DNA of 5,945 bases from Acidobacteriota bacterium (GCA_003222375.1 QHVX01000305.1:3622-9566); one strand, 5' to 3'; numbered from the stretch's first letter, positions 1-5,945 are shown. The notes: generated from the letters alone by a model not told the origin. Made by a program: numbers and translations.

Positions 1-322
1 TAGGCGTGGTACACGAGATCACTCCCGTCGTCGCGCCGACCGCCGGCGTGCTGCATGTGAATGTCGGCGCGCCGGTGGCATTCTGAACTGCAGAGACAAA
101 AGTCGTCTGTGCCGGAACGTTCTCGGTGAGTGTGACGTTGGCGGCCGCGGTGAGGCCGTCCTCCTGGATGACACGAACCAAATACGCGATGTTTCCGCCG
201 ACAGTGGGGAAAGGCGGGGTCGTTACCGACTTCAAAACCCCGATCGGATCGGCCGCAGACAGAGATCGTGTCGCCGCGGCGGCGACCAGAAGTACTGCTG
301 CGACACTTCGCAACCGAGACAC
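1..322 (-). CDS. Exported DUF11-repeat surface protein, N-terminal part (C-terminus off the left edge)
   Basis: The 107 visible residues begin with a Sec signal peptide: basic MSRLR, a hydrophobic Ala/Val/Leu core, and a probable cut after LSA near residue 23. A beta-rich segment of the DUF11 (conserved repeat) type follows, from about residue 26. Its signs are VGGNIAYLVRVIQEDG (about 41-56), NVTLTENVPAQTTFVS (about 62-77), and two cysteines (C90, C104) flanking a Gly/Thr-rich loop. DUF11 repeats are usually tandem modules in large secreted or surface-anchored proteins, so a long protein probably continues to the left. The GTG start was chosen because GGAGGA lies 9 nt upstream and the signal peptide begins there. 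It lies 52 nt after the corA stop, so it may be the last gene of the run or separately transcribed; no clear terminator or promoter is seen in the gap. Ligand and function are unknown. Confidence 0.75.
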   Translation of the reverse strand, partial: MSRLRSVAAVLLVAAAATRSLSAADPIGVLKSVTTPPFPTVGGNIAYLVRVIQEDGLTAAANVTLTENVPAQTTFVSAVQNATGAPTFTCSTPAVGATTGVISCTTP

Positions 323-331
323 GGAGAAAAG

Positions 332-337
332 TCCTCC
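332..337 (-). promoter_or_regulatory. Ribosome binding site GGAGGA for the DUF11 protein
   Basis: GGAGGA on the minus strand sits 9 nt before the GTG at 322-320. It decides this GTG start, since no ATG in the same frame lies nearby. Confidence 0.7.
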
Positions 338-374
338 GATCGTGCCTCGTCTCTTCTGCGCGGCGAATGCTATA

Positions 375-1467
375 TCAAACCCGGTTGGTCGGCGCACGAG
401 GACGATCGTGATGTCCGATCCATCCTTTGCGGCGAAACCACATCAACATAATGACGGCAGTAATTGTCATGAGTCCGAGGGCGTACCAGTAGCCGAAGCG
501 CCAGTGGAGCTCGGGCTCGATCGCGAAATTCATTCCGTAGATCCCTGCGATCAGAGTGAGCGGAAGCATGATCGCCGAGAAGATCGTGAGGATCTTCATG
601 ATCTCGTTCGTGCGATTCGCGATGACGGAGAGGTAGGCCTCCATCGTGCCGGCCATCATGTCGCGCTCGACATCGATCGTCTCGCTGATCCGGAACATGT
701 GATCGTAGAGGTCGCGGAAATAGATCAGATGCTGCTTCTGAATGAACTGCGCATCGCCTCTCGAGATCTGATTCGCGTTGCGGCAGCGATTGGCGCCGCA
801 GCACATTGACGTCGCGTTTGAGGTGCAGGAGCTCGTCGAGATGCATCGGGTGCGCGTCTTTGAAGATCGTGTCCTGCAGGTCGTCAACCCGTTCTTCGAT
901 GCGTTCGAGCAGCGGAAAGTGCGCGTCGACCATTTGATCCACGATCGAATAGAGGAGAAAGTCGGGGCCGTTCACGAGAATCCGCGCGTCATTCGGCAGC
1001 CGGTTGCAGACGTCATCCACCGGCGCCATCGTTTCGCGATGCACTGTGAACAGAAAATTCCGGCCGAGAAATGCGGCCAGCTTGTAGGTCTGGGATCCGT
1101 GCTGATGGAGATTGACGTCGACCGCGCGGAAGATGAAAAAGTCGTAGTCGGGAAACGGATCGTACTTCGGCAGCGTGTTCGGGGACAGACAATCCTCGGC
1201 AGCCAGCTCGTGAAATCCGAAGCGCTGTTCCAGCAGCGGCTCGAGGTCCTCGCGATCGGGCTGCTGAATGTCGACCCACAGTTTGTCGGCACTGTCGCGA
1301 CTCCAGGAGTCGATCAGCTCCACTCCGCCTGTGCGGATCTCAGCTCCGTGAAGAACCGAGACGCGAAGGGTCGTCACATCAATTGCGCCAGCGGCGTGTA
1401 CGCGAGGGATTGCGAGTCGGCCACCGCTGTCGTTACGCCAATGCGCATTGGGCGCGTATTGTGGCAC
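375..1467 (-). pseudogene. corA: CorA-type magnesium/divalent cation transporter, frameshifted
   Basis: CorA proteins are pentameric inner-membrane channels for Mg2+ (also Co2+/Ni2+), with a large cytoplasmic N-terminal funnel and two C-terminal helices. All parts are present but in two frames. Frame one (about 232 residues) gives the soluble domain, with LWVDIQQPDREDLEPLLEQ, AAEDCLSPNTLPKYD, FLFTVHRE and the stalk-helix segment LDELLHLKRDVNVLRR. Frame two (from about 773 to the TGA at 377-375) gives NQISRGDAQFIQKQ, YFRDLYDHMFRI, TM1 ending in the signature YGMNF (GMN at 536-528), the ELHW loop, and TM2 followed by the basic FRRKGW tail. The switch is near 769-778, between PQRE and NQIS. Joined length would be about 364 aa, normal for the family. 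The frame-one reading continues to a TAG at 372-370, but that tail is not CorA-like. The start is uncertain: GTG at 1467 (3 nt after the subtilase stop, no good SD) or GTG at 1377 (giving MTTLRVSVLHG). The lesion may be a real mutation or a sequencing/assembly error. Confidence 0.85.
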
Positions 1468-1470
1468 AGC

Positions 1471-3032
1471 TCAAGGCGGTGTCCGTTGCGTGAAGTCGGG
1501 AGGCGGCATCACCGGCGTGCGGAAGCGCCGCGGCGCAAGTCGCACACCAGCCGCATAGGCTTTGATGATCCCAAAGCCATACATCTCATCGAATCCTGGT
1601 GCGCCGAGGTCGACTGCCGTCCCGATCAGTGCATCGCGGACGCGGGCCGGCGATGCGTCGGGCGCAAGTGACCAGATCAACGCGACCGCGCCCGAGACAT
1701 GGGGACAGGCCATCGATGTTCCGTTCATGAATGTGTAGTCGTCGAGCCATGAACCCATATCCATCATTTGTTTCGAATCGCTCAGCAATTGCTGGCCATC
1801 GGCGTTGCTGATTGCCAGGACAACGGGCCATGGATGGATTGCATCGTCGCAACCTTCGATGGAGTCGCAGTCGGGACGAAGAAGCGTCCAGGTTTTGAAA
1901 TCTGATTCGTCCTTGTTGTAAATCACGACCGACAGCGCACCGGCCGCTTCCGCGTTCCGAACTTTTTCGTTGAATGTGATCTCGCCGCGTTTGATCAGCG
2001 CGATTTTTCCTCGGACGGAATCAGGAAATTCTTCGGGCCGGCCGAGTCCGCACACGACGTACGGCCCGGCCACCTCGCCTCGGCTGCTTCCGGCGAGCGG
2101 CGCAGCAGTCATCGCTGGTCCGCCGGGCAGGCTCACTTCTGCAGTCGGGATGCTGCCGGTGCGAGTTGTCGACAGCACGCGCACGCCCGGCGCGACGACG
2201 GTCAAGTGCGGACCATGATCCGAGAACGTCGCCAGCGTCCTGGTCGAATCCACGTAACGCGCTGGGTATTCGATGTCCGGAAAACTACGATTGCCCGCAG
2301 CAGCGACGACGATGACGCCGTCGGCCATCACGTGTTTGAAGGCCTCTTCCTCCACCGGCGACGGCGCCGCTGCGCCGAGGGAGAGACTCATGATCCAGTC
2401 GCCGCCGATCTCGTGTTTTTTCTTGAGGACCCAGTCGATCGCAGAAATGAGGTTTTCATCCATCCCGAAGCCGTACCGATCGAGGGCCTTGATCGACCAG
2501 ATTCGCGCTTCAGGCGCAACGCCCACAACTCCAAAATTGTTATCGACAGCCGCCACGGTTCCTGCGACATGAGTTCCGTGACCGTTGTCATCGGTCGGAT
2601 CGTCCGATTGGTCGAATGTGTTGTACCCGCCGGCGTAATTGGCGATCAGGTCCGGATGCTTCCTGTCGATGCCCGTGTCGACGACCACGACATTGATCTG
2701 CGCACCTTTTGTGAACGGCCAAAGTTCCGGCGCGTGGATCATGATGACGCCCTGCGGGATGAATTGCGCCGCGCGATAGGCACTGCCGTTCGGCGCGATG
2801 TTGCGATTCGCGAGCACTTCAGCGCTGCAACTTCATCCGCGCTCAGGTCGGCGGCGAAAGCATCGACAGCCTCAAATGCTCTAACCGCATGGGAGTGGAA
2901 TTCGCCTGACTCGCGGATCAAGCGAAGCTCAGTCGACTTCGCAGCTCTCCGCGTCGCGACCAGATAACGATCCGCCGCAACGACGGGACCAGCGATCAGG
3001 CCTACCGCCAGCAGGGCCGCCAACGCTCTCAT
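1471..3032 (-). pseudogene. Secreted subtilisin-like serine protease (S8) with PA domain, frameshifted after the propeptide
   Basis: An ATG at 3032 opens a signal peptide (MRALAALLAVGLIAGPVVA) and an I9-like propeptide ending about LSADEVAALK. Around 2806-2835 the reading frame changes. From 2817 to 1471 a continuous 448-residue frame holds the whole protease. Numbering from 2817, the catalytic triad is complete: Asp47 (VVVVDTGID), His80 (NGHGTHVAGT) and Ser368 (NGTSMACPH), with oxyanion Asn176 (VVAAAGN). A PA domain (about 235-345, centre RGKIALIKRGEITF) is inserted between Asn176 and Ser368; PA domains in subtilases usually bind substrate or help autoinhibition. A short tail ends in MPPPDFTQRTPP. 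The family works outside the cytoplasm. A second oddity is YPARY joined directly to VDSTRTLATFS, where the family (and the neighbour at 4712-5945) has about 8 more residues. If the shift is real, translation from the 2817 GTG would lack a signal peptide and propeptide. No SD precedes the 3032 ATG (see promoter entry). Confidence 0.85.
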
Positions 3033-3054
3033 CGTTAGCAAATAATACGATGAG
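3028..3054. repeat. 8-bp inverted repeat around the subtilase start codon
   Basis: Arms at 3028-3035 and 3047-3054 are perfect inverted copies (minus strand CTCATCGT and ACGATGAG) separated by 11 nt. The right-hand minus-strand arm contains the ATG start of the subtilase. The -10 box at 3047-3042 occupies most of the loop and the first base of the other arm. It could be a dimeric repressor site or an RNA hairpin hiding the start codon in read-through mRNA. Confidence 0.5.
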
Positions 3055-3069
3055 CCCGTCTGGCGTCAA
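3042..3069 (-). promoter_or_regulatory. Predicted sigma70-type promoter for the frameshifted subtilase; nearly leaderless transcript
   Basis: The 38-nt gap upstream of the subtilase holds a -35-like TTGACG (3069-3064; 5 of 6 to consensus), a 16-nt spacer and a -10-like TATTAT (3047-3042; 5 of 6 to consensus). This AT-rich -10 stands out in GC-rich surroundings. Transcription should begin about 7 nt after the -10, near 3035, leaving only about 3 nt before the ATG at 3032. That agrees with the absence of a Shine-Dalgarno sequence there. Sequence prediction only. Confidence 0.5.
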
Positions 3070-3070
3070 C

Positions 3071-4477
3071 CTATTGACTTCTGCGCAGCTTCTGGCGTCC
3101 GGCTGACACCGGTTCCACCCAACCAATGTCCACGAGCTGATCGAGGGTGATGTCGACGCTGTGGGTAAGGTCACTGCTGATGTTGGGTTCCATCAGCAGA
3201 TTTGGAAACGCCGAGCTGTCCCAGTGATGGACCGACGACCCGCCTGAGAATGTCGAGGGAGCATAAAGCCTCACATTGCCTGCGCTATCGGCGCCCGACA
3301 GCCGCGTCGGATCGGCGGCCAGGACAGCGAAAAGGCTGCCCGAAAGCTGCGTTCGAAGGGAGTCGCCATCTGTCTTAGTGATGCCGACGACTGGAATGGT
3401 GACCGACGGGTCACTCCCGCCGGGCACGATGGGAGAGCTCGCAGTGACGTTATCGACGACGATCATGGCGATCGCGCCAGCATCCTGTGCGTTCTTTGCC
3501 TTGACGACGAACGGGCAATTGCCGCGATCGATCAGTGCGATGCGCCCGGTGACAGCCGACGCGTTCGTGAGCGCTGTGCAGGCATCGGTTGCCGATGTCC
3601 CAGTCTCGTTCGACTCATCCGTCGCAGCGACGACGGTTCCGCTGAGGCCGGCGACCGTAATCGGTCCTCCGAAACTCGCTTTTCCGATTTTGTACTCCGT
3701 GCCGCCGATCCGCATGAAGGGAGTCGGACCGAGCATTCGATCTGCACGAAGGCGCGCCCGCGATCCGTCCCAAACGAGGTTCTGATCGTTCGTTTGCGAT
3801 GTCAGCCTTTGCGCGTCGGTCATCTGATCCCAGTGCAAGCCGACGGTGTCATCGAACGTGAAGAGCTCGAAAATATTCGGCTTTCCCTGGAACAGCGCTC
3901 CTGTTTTTGAGCTGTAGGTACCCGAGATGCCGAATCCATGGCCAAATTCGTGGAGCGCGACGGTGATGATGTCGATGTTCGATCCGTGCTTGTCGTCCAG
4001 ACCGTAGTACCAGCTCGTGTTCCCGAGGCAGGTGGCGTTATCGACATCGAGATTGAAGCTGGCCGCGATCTCGGAATCGTTCGAAAGATGTTTTTGGGCA
4101 AATCGATTCGCGAGCGCAATCGGGTACCAGACGTCCTGCTTCGGCGCGTTATCGAAATTTGCGACTGTATGCGAGGGACCGGCGGAGGCCAGCACCCCGC
4201 TGGAGGAGTCGCACGGCGTCAGCGATCGGAATTTCGTGTCGATGACGATCTCCACGCTGCTGTCGATCAATTTCGACCAGATATCAGCGGCGTGCTGCAA
4301 CGCGATCATGCGCTGCTCGCCGAGCGTCTTGCCGTTGTTTCCGCCGACGGGTTCGACCGGTGTGGGATCGTTCAAGCCCACGTTCGGATCATCGGTGCTT
4401 CGGATCGTGATTTTCGCTCCCGCGAACGCGCTGGCTGCGATCAGAATCGAGAAGCAAGCCGCCACGAACGCGCGCAT
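3071..4477 (-). CDS. Secreted zinc metalloprotease with inserted PA domain (HExGHxxG; leishmanolysin-like layout)
   Basis: This 468-residue exported protein probably digests extracellular protein or peptides. Order of parts: signal peptide (MRAFVAACFSILIAASAFA, cut near residue 19); an N-terminal region with ALQHAADIWSKLIDS (about 59-73) and a FNLDVDN strand; zinc motif H176-E177-F-G-H180-G-F-G183 (3952-3929); a FDDTVGLHWDQMTDAQRLTS segment (about 208-227); a PA domain at about 270-385 with GRIALIDRGNCPFVVKAKNA; then H417-H418-W...L-M429-E-P and a closing LDQLVDIGW (445-453). The residue at the usual metzincin third-ligand position (HExxHxxGxxH/D) is Gly186, so the third zinc ligand must lie elsewhere. 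His418, 11 residues before Met429, is the best candidate. This resembles secreted PA-domain peptidases with HELGHGLGF motifs known from several bacteria; the MEROPS assignment is uncertain. The reading frame is open up to 4552, but ATG 4477 was chosen because it starts the signal peptide, has GGAG 8 nt upstream, and shares its A with the preceding stop (TGATG), implying translational coupling. No frameshift is seen. Confidence 0.85.
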   Translation of the reverse strand: MRAFVAACFSILIAASAFAGAKITIRSTDDPNVGLNDPTPVEPVGGNNGKTLGEQRMIALQHAADIWSKLIDSSVEIVIDTKFRSLTPCDSSSGVLASAGPSHTVANFDNAPKQDVWYPIALANRFAQKHLSNDSEIAASFNLDVDNATCLGNTSWYYGLDDKHGSNIDIITVALHEFGHGFGISGTYSSKTGALFQGKPNIFELFTFDDTVGLHWDQMTDAQRLTSQTNDQNLVWDGSRARLRADRMLGPTPFMRIGGTEYKIGKASFGGPITVAGLSGTVVAATDESNETGTSATDACTALTNASAVTGRIALIDRGNCPFVVKAKNAQDAGAIAMIVVDNVTASSPIVPGGSDPSVTIPVVGITKTDGDSLRTQLSGSLFAVLAADPTRLSGADSAGNVRLYAPSTFSGGSSVHHWDSSAFPNLLMEPNISSDLTHSVDITLDQLVDIGWVEPVSAGRQKLRRSQ

Positions 4478-4701
4478 CACTGCTGCTCCGCTTTGGTCGA
4501 TTTTGTTTTTCGCGCGAAGAACGCTTTCGCGGCGTCGTCGTTGTCGACGCACGCTGTCTCGAGCGTGCCATCGTCGGCCCGGCGCGCGATCAACGTTTCG
4601 ACATTCGGCGACGCAGCGATGATCATTCCGCGCGGCGGGGGCTGGGTTGCAGCGGGAGCATGTGCGAGCGAGAGAGCCAGAATCAGAGCTGCGCCGGGCA
4701 T
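4477..4701 (-). CDS. Small secreted protein of unknown function, coupled to the metalloprotease
   Basis: A 74-residue product with a Sec signal peptide (MPGAALILALSLAHAPA, cut near residue 17-18). The short mature chain has a Pro patch (QPPPR), a strand-like GMIIAAS, the segment RRADDGTLETACVDNDDAA with a single cysteine (C51), and a Lys-rich tail ending KAEQQ. Start ATG 4701 has a textbook AAGGAGG 5 nt upstream, which rules out the longer upstream reading with no signal peptide. It begins 10 nt after the first subtilase ends, and its TGA overlaps the metalloprotease ATG by one base. I do not recognise the family with certainty; the R-x-x-DG-x-L-x-x-x-CV pattern loosely recalls short exported proteins seen beside PEP-CTERM or protease genes. 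A protease inhibitor, chaperone or activator role is possible from context only. Confidence 0.75.
   Translation of the reverse strand: MPGAALILALSLAHAPAATQPPPRGMIIAASPNVETLIARRADDGTLETACVDNDDAAKAFFARKTKSTKAEQQ
4486..4489 (-). promoter_or_regulatory. Ribosome binding site GGAG for the metalloprotease
   Basis: GGAG at 4489-4486 lies inside the last codons of the small secreted protein, 8 nt before the ATG at 4477. It supports the internal start over the longer open frame that reaches 4552, and fits translational coupling through the TGATG overlap. Confidence 0.6.
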
Positions 4702-4706
4702 GAGAG

Positions 4707-4713
4707 CCTCCTT
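4707..4713 (-). promoter_or_regulatory. Strong ribosome binding site AAGGAGG for the small secreted protein
   Basis: AAGGAGG is 5 nt upstream of ATG 4701 and overlaps the TAA stop (4714-4712) of the subtilase before it. The Shine-Dalgarno site is thus built on the previous gene's stop codon, as in coupled operon genes. Confidence 0.8.
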
Positions 4714-5945
4714 AGTGTCCGCGCCGGCCGGGGTTGCGCCCGGTCGGAGGTGTAGGTGCAGGCGTGCCGCCGGATCCGAACGCTCCCGGATTGAGCTGCT
4801 TGGCCGCGTCGAGTGCATTCACGAGCCCATGACCGTACACAGTGTCGACGCCGGCGTCACCGAGGTCTTTGGCGTTGTTGATGACAGCGTTGGCAACGTC
4901 AGACGATGACGCGTTAGGCGCGACCGCCCACACCAGCGCCGCGACCGCTGCCGCGTGCGGCGATGCCATCGATGTTCCGCTCAAGGCGGCCCATGTCTCG
5001 AATCCGAATCCTAACGACACTTGCGCGTCGCCGGTGGCTTTGAGCGACAGGCCGTCAGCCTGCGAAATGAAAGCGAACGGAATGAATTGCGGCACCGCGC
5101 TGGGCGTCGTAAACGTTCCAAAGGCGGGAGTGAATGGATCAGCCGCCGGCGCGTTGTCATAAACGATCACGCCCGTCGCGCCGAGACCTTGTGCATTCTG
5201 TGTTTTCAGGATGAAGGTGAGATCGCCGCGTTCGATGAGGGCGATTTTGCCTCGCACGGCGTCAGGAAATTCGCTCTTCAACTGAGTTGAGGCCATGGCC
5301 CCGACGGCGCCGGTTCCATCATTGCCTGGCGCGAGCCGAACACCGACCACGGTGTTGGCTGTCGTAGTTGGCTTGTCGAACAATGCAATGATGCTCGACG
5401 CTGTCGACGTTGCCGTACCCGCGGAGTTCGTCGCCACGTTGACCGTGAGCGGCGTATTTCGGCCGCTCACGACGAAGGAGACGGCGACCGTTGTGCCGAG
5501 CGCCGACTTCGAAGTGAAGATCAGATCGTTGTTCGCTCCGTCAAACGACGTCGTAAGAGCATTCGATCCTCGACCGCAGAAGACGAAGCTTCCCGCGATG
5601 CTCGGCGCGGGCAGACAGAAATTGTCGAGAGGCGTGCCCTGGCTGTCTTTGACGACGATCGGCGTCGTCGCGTTGAACACGCGGCCGTCGTTCGTGCTCA
5701 CCGAGGCACTCACGAACGTCGACAGGACGTTGACGCCCGGCGCGACGACTTTCAATCCCGCGCCGCGCTGCGAGAAGCTGGCGACGGTCTGCGTCGAATC
5801 AATCGCTCCGACCGAAACAACGCTGGGGTAGCCGGCGGGGAAGCTGAGACCATCGGTGCCGCTGTAACTGTTTCCGGACGCGGCGAAGAAGAGGACGCCG
5901 GCGTCAGAAGCGCGTTGGAATGCACTGCGCTCGGCGGTCGATGAT
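4712..5945 (-). CDS. Subtilisin-like serine protease (S8) with PA domain and an extra inserted module, N-terminus off the window
   Basis: The frame is open to the right edge, so about 410 C-terminal residues are visible. It begins SSTAERSAFQRASDAGVLFF and continues through the oxyanion segment FFAASGNS, the core strand YPSVVSVGAIDST, then VVAPGVNVLST. The catalytic serine lies in SGTSMASPHAAAVAALVW (Ser codon 4972-4970), and the end is YGHGLVNALDAAKQLNP. The catalytic Asp and His must lie to the right of the window. A PA domain with RGKIALIERGDLTF lies between Asn and Ser and probably helps substrate selection. Between CGRGS and KSEFPDAVRGK an additional Thr/Ser/Val-rich segment of about 95 residues is present (5563-5279), absent from the sister subtilase at 1471-3032. 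The short Pro/Gly/Arg tail (PAPTPPTGRNPGRRGH) is not a recognisable sorting signal. Family function: extracellular endoprotease. It is the first visible gene of the coupled run. Confidence 0.9.
   Translation of the reverse strand, partial: SSTAERSAFQRASDAGVLFFAASGNSYSGTDGLSFPAGYPSVVSVGAIDSTQTVASFSQRGAGLKVVAPGVNVLSTFVSASVSTNDGRVFNATTPIVVKDSQGTPLDNFCLPAPSIAGSFVFCGRGSNALTTSFDGANNDLIFTSKSALGTTVAVSFVVSGRNTPLTVNVATNSAGTATSTASSIIALFDKPTTTANTVVGVRLAPGNDGTGAVGAMASTQLKSEFPDAVRGKIALIERGDLTFILKTQNAQGLGATGVIVYDNAPAADPFTPAFGTFTTPSAVPQFIPFAFISQADGLSLKATGDAQVSLGFGFETWAALSGTSMASPHAAAVAALVWAVAPNASSSDVANAVINNAKDLGDAGVDTVYGHGLVNALDAAKQLNPGAFGSGGTPAPTPPTGRNPGRRGH
5279..5563 (-). other. Inserted beta-rich module within the PA region of the subtilase
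   Basis: About 95 residues run from just after CGRGS to STQL. They contain GANNDLIFTSKSALGTTVAV, TPLTVNVATNSAGTATSTAS, IIALFD and LAPGNDGTGAVGAMASTQL. The pattern (N-DL-F-S-K..., LTV-V-TNSAGT-TSTA..I, then GNDGTG-V-AMA-T-L) resembles a small repeat-type module I recall from phage structural and bacterial adhesive proteins. That resemblance is recognition from memory, not a search. Flanking sequence on both sides aligns with the sister subtilase, which has only a short PEE link at this place. Confidence 0.55.

Noticed and set aside
323..374. Terminator or promoter between corA and the DUF11 gene
   Set aside because: No stable GC stem with a T-run, and only a weak AT patch (TATAG) without a matching -35; left unassigned.
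126..809. Plus-strand open frame of 227 codons
   Set aside because: It lies antisense to the DUF11 start and the corA membrane region, has no SD or domain, and its low-complexity Arg/Asp/His content is typical of a reverse-frame shadow.
1468..1470. Mg2+ riboswitch or separate promoter for corA
   Set aside because: Only 3 nt separate the subtilase stop from the first possible corA start, leaving no room for a leader RNA; nothing M-box-like is seen.
778..1671. Plus-strand open frame of 297 codons
   Set aside because: Antisense to the corA soluble domain and the subtilase C-terminus, both of which have clear family motifs on the minus strand.
769..2835. Programmed ribosomal frameshifting in corA or the subtilase
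   Set aside because: No slippery heptamer or downstream structure is evident at either switch, conserved residues seem missing there, and neither family is known for recoding.
2206..2967. Plus-strand open frame of 253 codons
   Set aside because: Mirrors the subtilase catalytic domain; Arg/Asp-rich with no recognisable motif or start signal.
4478..4552. Longer N-terminus for the metalloprotease (25 extra residues)
   Set aside because: The extension is Arg-rich, sits in front of a good signal peptide and overlaps the small secreted gene; the ATG at 4477 has an SD and the TGATG coupling.
3938..4909. Plus-strand open frame of 323 codons spanning three genes
   Set aside because: It crosses the coupled junctions of three minus-strand genes that have signal peptides, SD sites and catalytic motifs; a GC-driven shadow.
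1..5945. CRISPR array, tRNA/rRNA, insertion sequence or phage attachment site
   Set aside because: No regularly spaced repeats, cloverleaf, transposase motif or terminal inverted repeats were found by eye.

Overview
The window is a single-strand block. Six genes or gene pieces all read on the minus strand (right to left), packed almost end to end, and I see no credible plus-strand gene. GC is fairly high (roughly 58-60% by eye). Sec signal peptides, subtilases carrying PA domains, a DUF11-type surface protein and a PA-containing HExGHxxG metalloprotease suggest a free-living, protein-degrading Gram-negative bacterium. An Acidobacteriota-like soil or environmental lineage (or a proteolytic proteobacterium) fits best, but this is inference; no rRNA or marker gene fixes the taxonomy.

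Layout in transcription order: (1) 5945-4712, subtilisin-like S8 protease, N-terminus off the window, with a PA domain that itself carries an extra module of about 95 residues. (2) 4701-4477, a 74-residue secreted protein of unknown function. (3) 4477-3071, a secreted zinc metalloprotease with an inserted PA domain, start codon fused to the previous stop (TGATG). (4) 3032-1471, a second PA-containing subtilase, frameshifted between propeptide and catalytic domain. (5) 1467-375, a CorA-type Mg2+/divalent cation channel, also frameshifted. (6) 322-1, the N-terminus of an exported DUF11-repeat protein running off the left edge.

Genes 1-3 look like a tightly coupled operon of secreted proteolysis genes, with strong Shine-Dalgarno sites at genes 2 and 3. 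Gene 4 belongs to the same theme but has its own near-consensus sigma70-type promoter placed so close to the ATG that its mRNA should be nearly leaderless. An 8-bp inverted repeat brackets that promoter's -10 box and contains the start codon. Three PA-domain proteases in a row is the main biological theme: export, then digestion of extracellular protein.

The most interesting points are a leishmanolysin (M8)-like active-site layout in gene 3, with the PA domain sitting between the HExxH motif and a downstream His/Met-turn pair; the clean insertion of a repeat-type module in gene 1, visible by comparison with gene 4; the promoter/hairpin at gene 4; and three apparent deletions confined to about 770-2840 (genes 4 and 5), which mean either real decay or local sequence error.
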